NCBI RefSeq assembly: GCF_002282855.1
Contig: NZ_NRIR01000001.1
Coordinates: 248,001 to 312,000 of the forward strand
DNA length: 64,000 nt
Direction: 5' to 3'
DNA from: Paraferrimonas sedimenticola
Lineage (GTDB): Bacteria; Pseudomonadota; Gammaproteobacteria; Enterobacterales; Shewanellaceae
The position numbers were made by a program, and so were the translations under genes. Below the pieces are notes generated by a model, which had not been told where the DNA came from, ran no database searches, and saw nothing but the letters and a program-made list of their open reading frames with translations. Below, one piece after another: positions 1 to 8,813 of this stretch (positions within the stretch are counted from its first letter, which is position 1; every line of letters starts with the position of its first letter).

Positions 1-3000
1 GAGTCGAGTTGCAGATGAATGTGGTCGTAGCCCTGCGCATCGCCGCTAAAACTCCACGCCAAATTAACGCTGGTACTGGCAATTCGCGCGCCAAAGCTTG
101 GCTGAGTAATGGCCACATCTGCCGGTAAATACGGCGTAATGCTAATGTCCACTTGAGCGGGCAGTGACAGTAGACCTGTGTTGTCGGCCACTTGATAGGT
201 AAAGCTATCCGAGCTGGCACTACCGCCACCGTGTCGATAGCGAATAAGCCCTGTGGTCAGATTCACCGACTCAATCACACCCTCGCCAGGCGCGCTGTCG
301 ATGCGCAAGCTCGACAAATCCAACCCTTGCGGATCTGAGTCGTTACCCAGCACATTAATATCAACGCTTTGCCCTTGTACCACTTGGGCGGAATCTGGAT
401 TTACCGTGGGCGGTTGTGGCGTATCAGCCGCGCCTGCGAGTTGCTGAATTTCGGTGTTGTTTAAAGCGCGGCCATACAAACGAATATCGTCCAGATAGCC
501 CACAAACGGCTCGGATACTGCCAGTGTGCCGCCAAACACTAGGTTTCCTGTGCCATTGCCAGCTCGAGCACTGGCCGAATCAATCAAATCACCATTGAGA
601 TAAAAACTGCGACTGCCCGCATCGCCATCTTGCACCATAAGCAGATGTTGCCAACCACTTATGGCGGCCATCGCGGGCGTTTCATTGCCACCGTAATTCC
701 AGCGCTCTCGCGGGGATAGCCAAAAACCGTACCAAGGCCAATCGTCTCGAGACTTGGTGACTATCCCGCGCCAACCTTCGAGGTTTTCGGCGTTTACCCA
801 GACAGACAAACTAAAGCTGTCATTGGTATCAAACCTAAGATCTATATCGTCAGGCACCTGCACCAGCCCGCCGCCACCATCAAAGTAAAGCGCGCCACCA
901 ATGCGGCCGTTAGCCCACGCGGCACCGCTAAGCAGTCCGTGACGAGCATTACCCGAGGCGTCATTGACGTTATTGCCACTGCCCTCATCCAGTGGCCAGT
1001 GTCCTAGCAAACCCGCGGTGGGTAGCGGATTGGCTACCAAGGTAAAGCTGGCAGTGCTGGTGTCACTTGGCTCACTACCTTCTTCGTAGGCGCGGGCGGT
1101 CACTGTTGCCGATTGGGTTAGGCTAAAAGCGCCTTGGTAGAGAGGGTCATCCTGAGTTGGCATCTGACCATCGAGCCGATAATGAATATCGCCACTGCCG
1201 CTTAAGGTAACTAGCTGCGAGCCCACAAACGAGCCGCCATTAGGAGTAATGCCGGGTGCTAGTGTTTGTTCGACACTCCCGATGTTCTGTACATTAATGG
1301 TCACGGCGCCGGTATTTGAGATAACCCCCCGACTGTCTTTGACGCTGTAACTAAAGCTATCTTGGCTTCGTGAGGCTCCATTGTGGTTGTAGCGCACTAG
1401 GCCGCCGCCCAGCCAGGTCACCTGACCATCAGCGGGGAGGCTTTCAAACTTCAATGTGGCCAGGTTCAAGCCTTCGCTGGAAACGTCGTTGCCCAACAAA
1501 TTCAAGGTGACAAAGCTGCCCTGGTTTACATTGGCAAAATCTGCGTTTGCCTGTGGTGGATTTAGCTCGGCACAGTTGGGAAATACTGAACTTTCGACCC
1601 TAGTGCTAAGCCCTGCGCCGTCGGTGACCGTCAGTTCCACTCGGTAGTAGTAATCTTCGCCACTGCAGCCCAACGGCGAGAGCTGCACCTGAGCGCTGCA
1701 CTGAGTATCAATGGGGTCTTCGTGAGTGTGATTATCGTGGTGTAATACTGTGCGCCAAGCACAGCTAAGCTCGCTGGTATCGTGCTCTGTGTCGCTAATA
1801 TTGGCGGTAAGATCGACCGTGGTGTTAGACAGCATTGAGTACAAACTGCCGTCCACCGGACTGGTTATACTCACGTTGGGTGGAGTGTTATTTAAGCTGA
1901 TAAGCACCTGAGCTGTGTCCGATGCGCTTGGGGTGCCATCGTCGGTGACAGTAAGAGTGACCGTTACAGCCTCGGGCTCATCAGAGCTGGCGGTAAACGA
2001 GTGGCTGACTTGATTACCGCTGGCCAATGGAGAGCCATCGCCAAAATCCCACTCGGCGGTTAACGCACCCTCCTCTGGATCGCTTGAGTTGCTGGCATCA
2101 AAGTCCACTAACAAAGGGCTTGGGCCGTACAGTGGCGTGGCATCAAGCACCGCAGTTGGTAAGCGGTTACCACCCGGGGCGTAACTGACTTTCTTGATGA
2201 AACTTGCCCAGCTAATGTAGTACAGGCCACCCTGGGTGGGATGGCTCGACAGGTGTACAACACCGCCACCATCGCTGGCAAAGGGGGCCACTTGAGTCAG
2301 TTGACCTTGCTCATTTACCTGAAAGTTTCGGATCCATCCTGCGCCATAGTCGGCGTGAAAGTAGCTATTCTGGTAAGCCGAAGGAAAGTCATCGCCGCGA
2401 TACCAAGTACCACCGGTTGACGAGTTACCGATGAACGAGCTGCCCTGAACCAGTGTCGAACCCAGTCCAGGAATTGGCTGACCCACGAGAGGCGCTACGG
2501 GATTGAGGGTGTCATCAAAGGCAGGATAGCGGGTTTCTAAGCTCTCTTGCGCCCAGGTGAGCGCCGGTCGAGTATGGCGAAACACTGGGTATAGGCTGGC
2601 ATCGCTACTGCCACACGGCAGTGCTGGCAGCGCATCGTTGGCATCAGGCTCGTCGATAAGATCCACAAAACTAACATCACAACCAAAGGCCGCTGTGGCA
2701 TCTGGATTTAGCGGCGAAGCGGACACATGCTCAGGTTGAAAATCCATGCCCTCGTAGATAGGCCAACCGAAATTCTCGCCTCCCGTTTTAGAGATATTGA
2801 GCTCTTCCCAAGACTCCCAACCCGGGTCGCCTATGTAGATGTGTCCGGGTTTACCTTCGCTTATGTCGTGGCTGCCAGAATCGGGACGCAGCGCGATTCG
2901 AAATGGATTTCTCAAGCCCAAAGCCCACACACGTGAGCGCTTACTTCTGGGTTCAAGCGCTTGGTAGAATGGATTACTCGGTAAACCGTCACCGGTTGCT

Positions 3001-3821
3001 GGGTCAAGGCGAAGCAACTTGCCATTTAGCGTGTCGAGCAGTTGTGAGCGATAAGAACCGACGTTTTCCCTTGGCGTCAGTATGCCTTCGCTCAGTGCCT
3101 GCAGATAAGCGGTAGACGAGATACTGCCAGAATCTAATTGGGTGAAAGTAGAGGCATCACCGGCGGAGACAATCAAGCTGCCGTCTTGGCCGAACAGAAG
3201 ATCACCGACCCCGTGAGACAGATGCAAAATTGCCACGCCATCAGCTGGCACATCGCCAAGCAATACGGTGCGACTTTGATAATCGACACTGCGGGCATTA
3301 GCGTAATCGAGTTCACCTTCGGGTTTTATTAGCTGGTAGCGGGTGACGCGGCCGATGGTGGCGGTAATCGATTCTTCGGTGTAGGCGGGATCATAGTCAA
3401 CGCCGCAACTGGGCGCGCCAACGCCGGAGACAGGCTCAATGCAATTTTCCAGATGGTGACGGTCAACTACGTAGTAAAGGTAGAGATAGCCGTTGTCGAT
3501 AAATAGCGGGTCGAGGGCGAAACCCAACATGCCGTGATCGCGCCAACCCAGCACCTCTTCGCTGATGTCGAGAAGTGGTGTGCTCAAGGGCGCAGAATCA
3601 TCAAGCAACCAGACTAAGCCGCCGCGCTCCCAGGCAAACATTCGGCTGCCATCGCTTTGAAACGCCAAACCCACCACACCGTTCCAACCGTTGCCATCGG
3701 GTCTAAGCACATCCTCTTCGACAAAGCCGGGATCGCTGAAGGTAGCACTCGAGATGGTATTGGGAAACAGCGAGAGGAAGGCCAAGACGGCAAAAATAAC
3801 GAGAAGTTTCGGAGATGACAT
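1..3821 (-). CDS. secreted glucose/sorbosone dehydrogenase-like multidomain protein, C-terminus outside window
   Basis: The frame stays open for about 1273 codons from ATG 3821 to the window edge. A second ATG at 3830 is in frame but lies only two bases from the AGGGAG ribosome site. After a signal peptide (about residues 1-25), residues about 30-530 match the PQQ-dependent sugar dehydrogenase beta-propeller family: HGVGDLLFGQDGSL, GLRNPFRIAL near 306 and NFGWPIYEG near 350. Next come a PKD domain (about 555-640, ending WDFGDG), an Ig/PKD-like stretch, a Big_9-like domain with NLLGNDV (about 755-845), a chitobiase-C-like domain, a LamG fold (about 940-1125) and a second Big_9-like domain (INVLGNDS). 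The family oxidises sugars or polyols in the periplasm or outside the cell. The appended modules suggest polysaccharide or surface binding. Substrate is unknown. It appears monocistronic and is followed upstream by a repeat-rich gap. Confidence 0.85.
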   Translation of the reverse strand, partial: MSSPKLLVIFAVLAFLSLFPNTISSATFSDPGFVEEDVLRPDGNGWNGVVGLAFQSDGSRMFAWERGGLVWLLDDSAPLSTPLLDISEEVLGWRDHGMLGFALDPLFIDNGYLYLYYVVDRHHLENCIEPVSGVGAPSCGVDYDPAYTEESITATIGRVTRYQLIKPEGELDYANARSVDYQSRTVLLGDVPADGVAILHLSHGVGDLLFGQDGSLIVSAGDASTFTQLDSGSISSTAYLQALSEGILTPRENVGSYRSQLLDTLNGKLLRLDPATGDGLPSNPFYQALEPRSKRSRVWALGLRNPFRIALRPDSGSHDISEGKPGHIYIGDPGWESWEELNISKTGGENFGWPIYEGMDFQPEHVSASPLNPDATAAFGCDVSFVDLIDEPDANDALPALPCGSSDASLYPVFRHTRPALTWAQESLETRYPAFDDTLNPVAPLVGQPIPGLGSTLVQGSSFIGNSSTGGTWYRGDDFPSAYQNSYFHADYGAGWIRNFQVNEQGQLTQVAPFASDGGGVVHLSSHPTQGGLYYISWASFIKKVSYAPGGNRLPTAVLDATPLYGPSPLLVDFDASNSSDPEEGALTAEWDFGDGSPLASGNQVSHSFTASSDEPEAVTVTLTVTDDGTPSASDTAQVLISLNNTPPNVSITSPVDGSLYSMLSNTTVDLTANISDTEHDTSELSCAWRTVLHHDNHTHEDPIDTQCSAQVQLSPLGCSGEDYYYRVELTVTDGAGLSTRVESSVFPNCAELNPPQANADFANVNQGSFVTLNLLGNDVSSEGLNLATLKFESLPADGQVTWLGGGLVRYNHNGASRSQDSFSYSVKDSRGVISNTGAVTINVQNIGSVEQTLAPGITPNGGSFVGSQLVTLSGSGDIHYRLDGQMPTQDDPLYQGAFSLTQSATVTARAYEEGSEPSDTSTASFTLVANPLPTAGLLGHWPLDEGSGNNVNDASGNARHGLLSGAAWANGRIGGALYFDGGGGLVQVPDDIDLRFDTNDSFSLSVWVNAENLEGWRGIVTKSRDDWPWYGFWLSPRERWNYGGNETPAMAAISGWQHLLMVQDGDAGSRSFYLNGDLIDSASARAGNGTGNLVFGGTLAVSEPFVGYLDDIRLYGRALNNTEIQQLAGAADTPQPPTVNPDSAQVVQGQSVDINVLGNDSDPQGLDLSSLRIDSAPGEGVIESVNLTTGLIRYRHGGGSASSDSFTYQVADNTGLLSLPAQVDISITPYLPADVAITQPSFGARIASTSVNLAWSFSGDAQGYDHIHLQLD

Positions 3822-3908
3822 GGTGACCATCGCTCCCTGATTTGGCGAAATCTCACAGAGTATTTCACCAAATTGTAGAACAATTGCAGAGGTTTATAGC
3901 GCCAAGCT

Positions 3909-4260
3909 GTCATTCCCGCACTTCCGCTCTGTCATTCCCACCCCCACGCTTGTCATTCCCGTGGAAACGGGAATCTAGCCAACCGCCACTCCCGACCACT
4001 CGCTCTGTCATTCCTACACTTCCGCTTTGTCCTTCCCGCACTTCCGCTCTGTCATTCCCTTGAAAAAGGGAATCTAGCCAACTGCTACCTCCTCCTCAAC
4101 TGTTACCCATGTGCCCGGTTTAAGGTTTTACCCAAGTGGTCGGTAGAACATCGCCACCAGCAACTAGCTAGATTCCCAATCAAGTTGGGAATGACAGCTA
4201 GGAGTCAATCCCCAGTCAAGCTGAGGATGACGGGAATGACAGGGTTGACGAGAATGACAG
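3909..4260. repeat. cluster of dRS3-like palindromes (ATTCCC-N8-GGGAAT)
   Basis: This fills most of the gap 3831-4394. Two perfect ATTCCC-N8-GGGAAT units lie at 3955-3974 (inner GTGGAAAC) and 4054-4073 (inner TTGAAAAA), each followed by CTAGCCAAC. Truncated TCATTCC half-units lie between them. Two inverted units follow at 4171-4198 and about 4206-4232. The layout, forward unit, AT-poor spacer, inverted unit, recurs elsewhere in the window. No gene is seen here. The pattern matches the neisserial dRS3 consensus in form only. Confidence 0.85.
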
Positions 4261-4394
4261 CCCAAACAAAAGCCCAAAAAACCAACAAATGTTAACTCCA
4301 ACATAGCCTTTTATCTGCACAATTGTTCCTATATAGTTAATAACCATCGACAACAATAAGCGTCAACGAGCGCGATAACCATAAAGAGGTCGAC

Positions 4395-4781
4395 ATGAAA
4401 CTGATTGAAACCATGACCGCCAAGCGTCCAATTCACTCCATCGAGTTTTCTAACTCACTTGGACTGCTTACCGACGTCAAAGACTCAAGATTGGTGGTGC
4501 AAAAAGACACCTTCACCAAAACCGACATGCAGCACGCCTCCACCATGGAGCGTATCAAGCTGGAAATGAGTGTCTATGAAGACGAGAGTATTGACAGCGA
4601 AGCCATTCAGCAGCTCACCGAAATGAACAAAGCGCAACCTGTGGTGGTGCACCTAGAGGGTGGTGACTCGTTTAAAGTGGATGTGATGTTTACCGCTTGC
4701 GAGAGTAACGACAACGGCTATCAACTGACCGCCAGCGCCACCAGCCGCTTACAAAGCCACAGAAATCGACGCGACCACTGA
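4395..4781 (+). CDS. hypothetical protein, 128 aa
   Basis: The protein is not recognised. ATG is preceded by AAGAGGT at good spacing, so the start is well supported. The protein is soluble, acidic in the middle (MSVYEDESIDSEAIQQL) and ends in a basic tail (SHRNRRDH). It has no signal peptide, membrane segment or cysteine-rich motif; a single Cys lies in VMFTACESND. Its TGA stop is immediately followed by the stop codon of the convergent gene. The AT-rich stretch 4290-4390 presumably carries its promoter. Confidence 0.7.
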   Translation: MKLIETMTAKRPIHSIEFSNSLGLLTDVKDSRLVVQKDTFTKTDMQHASTMERIKLEMSVYEDESIDSEAIQQLTEMNKAQPVVVHLEGGDSFKVDVMFTACESNDNGYQLTASATSRLQSHRNRRDH

Positions 4782-5024
4782 TTAAGCGTATTGGCTGTGC
4801 AGGCTATTTAGCAGGGCTTTTTCTTCGGCACTAAGGATTTCTGCCACCGAGTGTGGGTTGCAGCTGAGCGAACTGGCACGTGTCTGCGACGATTCAAGCT
4901 GACGCCGCAACTCGGCCACTTGCTGCTGCAATTGGACTATGGTGCTTTGTGCCGCGGCCAGGCGCTCATTGGCCAGGTTCAGGTCTTGGTTTGCAATATT
5001 AATCGCAGCGCTGATTTGTGCCAT
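4782..5024 (-). CDS. small coiled-coil protein, 80 aa
   Basis: Residues about 5-50 form a strong amphipathic heptad pattern (NLANERLAAAQSTIVQLQQQ and onward), so a parallel coiled coil is likely. The C-terminal 30 residues (SVAEILSAEEKALLNSLHSQ) look helical as well. No membrane segment is present. Length and composition resemble small zapB-like or Lpp-like coiled-coil proteins, but no family motif allows a name. A GGTGGA element lies upstream of the ATG. It converges on the preceding gene with no base between the stop codons. Confidence 0.6.
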   Translation of the reverse strand: MAQISAAINIANQDLNLANERLAAAQSTIVQLQQQVAELRRQLESSQTRASSLSCNPHSVAEILSAEEKALLNSLHSQYA

Positions 5025-5133
5025 CGCGGAATTCCACCATATAGAGAATCGGACTCTCCATATTACTGACGCTAGCTGAATCCAAGCTTAATCAGAAGCG
5101 GGTAAATTAGTGATGACGATCACTTGCAAGCCG

Positions 5134-6204
5134 CTACAGCCCTAAGTCCAACTGCTTAGCACTACCAGGCTTATCTAGCCCTACTTGCAAACCAATTAAG
5201 CGAACCGCTTTGCCCTCTCCCCGCTCCCAAGCCCCTTCAAGCAGGCTCCACAATAACTCGGCATCGATTGCGGCGTGCTTTTGCTCCATGGTAGTTTGCT
5301 GAAAATCTTCAAATTTGAGTTTGACGCCAATTCTCGCAATTACTGGATTACCGCATCTTTGATAGCGCCCCTCTAGCTGCTCTAACAGGCGATCAAAGTG
5401 CTGTTTGGCATCAACAACACCTGCCAAATCCGAAGCAAAGGTGGTTTCGACACCTATGGATTTTCGAGTGCGTGAGGCTTGCACCGAGCGCTTATCGATA
5501 CCGCGACAGCGCTCGTACAAAGCGCCGCCGAATTTGCCAAAGTGCGCTACGAGTTCTTCGAGCGAACGAGCTTGAGCATCGGCGCAGGTGTGCATACCAA
5601 GGTCTGCTAATTTGGCCGCGGTGACCTTGCCCACTCCAGGGATTTTGCGTAGCGGCAAGGTTTCAACGAATTCGGCTACTTTGGCTGGCGGGATAACCGC
5701 CTGACCGTTGGGTTTGTTGAGATCCGAGGCCACTTTGGCCAAGAACTTAACCGGCGCAATACCCGCTGAAGCGGTTAAGCCAATTTCTTCGAGAATACGA
5801 CGACGAATATCTTTGGCAATGAGCGTGGCCGAACCCTGAAATTGAGGGCACTCACTCACATCTAGATAAGCTTCGTCCAATGAGAGGGGTTCAATTTTAT
5901 CGGTGTACTCGGCAAACACCGCACGAATTTGGCGACTCACCTCTTGGTAAACCGACATCCGGCCTTTGACCAACACCAAGTCCGGGCACAGACGCAAAGC
6001 GCGCGCGGTGGCCATAGCCGAGCGCACTCCGAACTCACGCGCTTTGTAGTTACAGGTAGCAATCACCCCACGCCTGTCGGCACTACCGCCCACCGCAATG
6101 GCTTTATCCCTTAGCTCAGGGTTATCGCGCATTTCAACGGCGGCGTAAAAGCAGTCCATATCCACATGGATGATTTTTCGCTGTTGGAAGGGCTGGTTGG
6201 ACAT
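5134..6204 (-). CDS. dinB: DNA polymerase IV
   Basis: Y-family translesion polymerase, 356 residues (E. coli DinB 351). The N-terminus carries the catalytic motif IHVDMDCFYAAVE, and the palm motif SLDEAYLDVS supplies the second acidic cluster. The helix-hairpin-helix segment LPLRKIPGVGKVTAAKLADLG and a C-terminal little-finger domain follow. It bypasses damaged bases and extends mismatched primers with the beta clamp. ATG 6204 is preceded by AGGTAG. No LexA box was found in the short upstream stretch, which passes directly into a repeat zone. Confidence 0.96.
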   Translation of the reverse strand: MSNQPFQQRKIIHVDMDCFYAAVEMRDNPELRDKAIAVGGSADRRGVIATCNYKAREFGVRSAMATARALRLCPDLVLVKGRMSVYQEVSRQIRAVFAEYTDKIEPLSLDEAYLDVSECPQFQGSATLIAKDIRRRILEEIGLTASAGIAPVKFLAKVASDLNKPNGQAVIPPAKVAEFVETLPLRKIPGVGKVTAAKLADLGMHTCADAQARSLEELVAHFGKFGGALYERCRGIDKRSVQASRTRKSIGVETTFASDLAGVVDAKQHFDRLLEQLEGRYQRCGNPVIARIGVKLKFEDFQQTTMEQKHAAIDAELLWSLLEGAWERGEGKAVRLIGLQVGLDKPGSAKQLDLGL

Positions 6205-6280
6205 TAGGGCTACCTGAGTAAATAGATAGCCATAGAATACCCAAGCACTGTATAAACATCCAGCTTTAAGTTATGCCCAC

Positions 6281-6830
6281 CGTCGTCCTCGCGAATGCGG
6301 GGACCCACCCAGTTGCGAGTGGCTAGTTGCTACCCCCCGTCACCCTCACATTCCCCATCGTCGTCCTCGCGCTCCCATCGTCCTCCTCGCACTTCCCATC
6401 GTCGTCCTCGCGCTTCCCATCGTCGTCCTCGCACTTCCCATCGTCGTCCTCGCGAATGCGGGGACCCATCCAGTAGCGAGTGGCTAGTTGCTACCCCCCG
6501 TCACCCTTACATTCCCCACCGTCACCCTCACACCTCCCATCGTCGTCCTCGCGCCCCCCCAATCGTCGTCCTCGCGAATGCGGGGACCCACCCAGTTGCG
6601 AGTGGCTAATTGCTACCCCCCCGTCACCCTCACATTCCCCATCGTCGTCCTCGCGCCCCCATCGTCGTCCTCGCGAATGCGGGGACCCATCCAGTAGCGA
6701 GTGGCTAGTTGCTACCCACCGTCGTCCTCGCGCCCCCACCGTCGTCCTCGCACTTCCCATCGTCGTCCTCGCGAATGCGGGGACCCACTCAGTTGCGAGT
6801 GGCTAGGTTCCCACCTCCGTGGGAACGACG
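6281..6830. repeat. irregular tandem repeat zone, GTCCTCGC/GCGGGGAC palindromes
   Basis: This fills the gap 6205-6958. A motif GTCCTCGCGAATGCGGGGAC, itself a stem with GAAT loop, recurs five times near 6284, 6446, 6567, 6667 and 6764. Each copy is followed by CCCAYCCAGTNGCGAGTGG and CTAGTTGCTACCC. Between copies lie 15-20 bp sub-repeats of the type CATCGTCGTCCTCGC. Several frames stay open on both strands only because of this repetition, and none looks coding. The last unit (about 6785-6830) ends in a different palindrome, GTTCCCACCTCCGTGGGAAC. Confidence 0.85.
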
Positions 6831-6958
6831 AGCAGGAAGCGGAAACGACAAGCTGGGAGCAGAAACGACGAGGACTCTTAAAATCCCCCAAACCTCCCAT
6901 ATCCTTTTCTGATGGGACGACTAGCTTATAGCTACAAGCCTAAGACCGCCTTTACACT

Positions 6959-7246
6959 ATGAAACAACCCTGCATTTACATTTTGAGTAGCCAACCTAAC
7001 GGAACAATATACATTGGAGTCACCAGTGATCTGGTTAAGCGAATATGGCAACACAAAAACAAATTTGTTAGTGGCTTTACAGAGCATTACGAGGTGAATA
7101 GGCTCGTTTACTACGAACTGTGCGATGACATGGAACAAGCGATTTTGCGAGAAAAACAGCTAAAAAAGTGGAATCGTGCCTGGAAAATTAGACTGATAGA
7201 AAAACAGAATCCGCAATGGGCGGATTTATACTCGCAGATATTGTGA
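6959..7246 (+). CDS. GIY-YIG domain endonuclease-like protein
   Basis: Small single-domain GIY-YIG protein of 95 residues. CIYILSS near the N-terminus corresponds to the GIY strand and TIYIGVTSDLVKRIWQH to YIG plus the following arginine helix. A downstream conserved Glu lies in AILREKQLKKWNR. This matches the UPF0213/YhbQ-like family of putative structure-specific nucleases. It lies alone between two palindromic repeat zones that use a different repeat variant (GTCGTCCCC) from the rest of the window. No clear ribosome site is seen before ATG 6959. Confidence 0.88.
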   Translation: MKQPCIYILSSQPNGTIYIGVTSDLVKRIWQHKNKFVSGFTEHYEVNRLVYYELCDDMEQAILREKQLKKWNRAWKIRLIEKQNPQWADLYSQIL

Positions 7247-7259
7247 GCTTTGAGGGGCG

Positions 7260-7525
7260 GCGGGAGTGACGGGTACCCTCTCTGTCGTCCCCAGTGTGAC
7301 TGGAGAGCTACGTGTACCCTCTCTGTCGTCCCTAGCTTGACTGGGGACCCAGCTAGTTGCTTGTAGCCAGTGGGTAGGTTCCCGCCTGCGCGGGAACGAC
7401 AGGCGGAGGGCGCGGGAACGACAGGTACCGTTTTTGTCGTCCCCAGCTTGACTGGGGACCCAGCTAGTTGCTTGTTGCCAGTGGGTAGGTTCCCGCCTGC
7501 GCGGGAACGACAGGCGGGGCGCCGT
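7260..7525. repeat. palindromic repeats with a ~77-bp direct duplication
   Basis: Units GTCGTCCCCAGCTTGACTGG followed by GGACCCAGCTAGTTGCTTGT and an inverted GGTTCCCGCCTGCGCGGGAA arm occur twice, about 7337-7412 and 7435-7515. A partial third copy starts near 7283. Each composite is two head-to-head palindromes separated by about 20 bp, the same design as the ATTCCC repeats elsewhere. No gene is seen in this gap between the GIY-YIG gene and nqrM. Confidence 0.85.
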
Positions 7526-7534
7526 ATGCCGTTC

Positions 7535-7759
7535 TCAAATAATCCGATTCTCTTCAAAGGCCTTACGACGGGCCTCTTCTTGCGCCATGCGCGCTTTGCG
7601 CTTTTCACACGGCTCCGGGCAATCGCACACTTTGTCCATGCCAATCGCGCCGATACCACCACAGCTGCCGCTAATGGTTTTGCGCTTAATCAGGTAACCC
7701 ACTGACATAGCCGCAACCACGGTAAGCAAAATGACAAAAGTAGCAATGAAAGTACTCAT
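7535..7759 (-). CDS. nqrM: Na+-NQR maturation protein NqrM
   Basis: 74-residue protein with one N-terminal membrane helix (ATFVILLTVVAAMSVGYLI) and a cysteine-bearing segment, SGSCGGIG...VCDCPEPC. This arrangement is characteristic of the DUF539/NqrM family. NqrM is needed for assembly of the iron centre held by the NqrD and NqrE subunits, and it is usually encoded after apbE, as here. The gene follows apbE by 12 bp in the same direction and probably belongs to the nqr transcript. Confidence 0.9.
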   Translation of the reverse strand: MSTFIATFVILLTVVAAMSVGYLIKRKTISGSCGGIGAIGMDKVCDCPEPCEKRKARMAQEEARRKAFEENRII

Positions 7760-7771
7760 ACAACTGACTCC

Positions 7772-8791
7772 TTAACTGTCACTCGCATGCACAAAGCGCT
7801 TAAAGGCTTCGCTGTAGCGAGTCACAAAACCAGCATCCTGCTTTTCGATAAACATGGCAGCAATTCCTTGCTCATTGGCCAGGGCCATGCCTTTTTCTGT
7901 GCCCATCACCAACAGCGCGGTGGCCAAGCCATCAGCGGTCATGGTGCTTGGGTCTAGCACGGTCACTGACGCCAAATTGTGCTTAATCGGGTAACCGTTT
8001 CTCGGGTCGATAATGTGCGATAAACGCACTCCATTATCTTCGAAATAATTGCGATAGTCACCTGAGGTGGCTACCGCCATATTACCCGGTGCGATGATGC
8101 GCTCGACCTCGCCTCGACCGCTGGGACGTTCAATCGCAATCCGCCACGGCGACTCGTCGGGCTTCTGCCCTTTGGTACGCACTTCACCACCGATTTCGAC
8201 CAAATAATCTTCAGCACCCATGCTGGTCAGCAATTCTGCTACCACATCCACGCCATAGCCTTTGGCGATTGACGACAAGTCGATGTACATGGACGCCGAG
8301 CGCTTCACCAAACGCAGACCTTCCACTGAGACGTTTTCTAAGCCGCTACGGGCTTTCACCAGTTCAATTTCAGCTTGAGTAGGAATTTGGGTAGGACGCG
8401 CATCCGGGCCAAAGCCCCAAAGGTTAATCAATGGACCAATGCTGACATCCAGCGCACCGTCGGTCAGCTCGTACAGACGCAAGCCTTCGTTCATCACAGT
8501 AACCAGCGATGGCGACACCTTCATGCTGCCATTGGGCATGCCATTAAAGCGCGATAATTCGCTTTTAGGGCGATAGGTGGACATCTGGTTGTTGACCTTC
8601 TCCAGCTCGATATCAATCTTGCTTTGCAGCAAAATCGACTCTGGCAGACGGCCATTATCAACCACTTTGATGTTGTAGGTGGTACCCATAGTGCTGCCGC
8701 TTAAGGACAACACAGGATCCGGCTGCGCACAGCCGCTAATCAAAAAGGCTAACCCAACTAGGGTTAGCCAATGTTTAAGCGAAGATAACAA
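7772..8791 (-). CDS. apbE: FAD:protein FMN transferase (lipoprotein)
   Basis: ApbE attaches FMN covalently to threonines of NqrB and NqrC. The lipobox is LISGCAQ, so the enzyme should be anchored on the periplasmic side. The family motif GSTMGTTYNI follows, with YIDLSSIAKGYGVD and VEIGGEVRTKG in the flavin-binding core. The open frame extends into nqrF, but TTG 8791 is preceded by GGGAG at seven bases and begins a normal signal peptide (LLSSLKHWLTLVGLAFLISGC). It is therefore preferred over the GTG at 8857. Length 339 residues, typical for the family. Confidence 0.93.
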   Translation of the reverse strand: MLSSLKHWLTLVGLAFLISGCAQPDPVLSLSGSTMGTTYNIKVVDNGRLPESILLQSKIDIELEKVNNQMSTYRPKSELSRFNGMPNGSMKVSPSLVTVMNEGLRLYELTDGALDVSIGPLINLWGFGPDARPTQIPTQAEIELVKARSGLENVSVEGLRLVKRSASMYIDLSSIAKGYGVDVVAELLTSMGAEDYLVEIGGEVRTKGQKPDESPWRIAIERPSGRGEVERIIAPGNMAVATSGDYRNYFEDNGVRLSHIIDPRNGYPIKHNLASVTVLDPSTMTADGLATALLVMGTEKGMALANEQGIAAMFIEKQDAGFVTRYSEAFKRFVHASDS

Positions 8792-8813
8792 ATAAACTCT
8801 CCCGATCTCTCGC

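Noticed and set aside
3614-3913. 99-residue minus-strand frame over the start of the dehydrogenase gene
   Set aside because: It is a shadow. The frame from 3821 gives a signal peptide and continuous dehydrogenase motifs to the window edge.
6295-6931. Several open frames rich in Pro, Arg and His
   Set aside because: They exist on both strands only because of the GTCCTCGC tandem repeats and have no start signals or recognisable fold.
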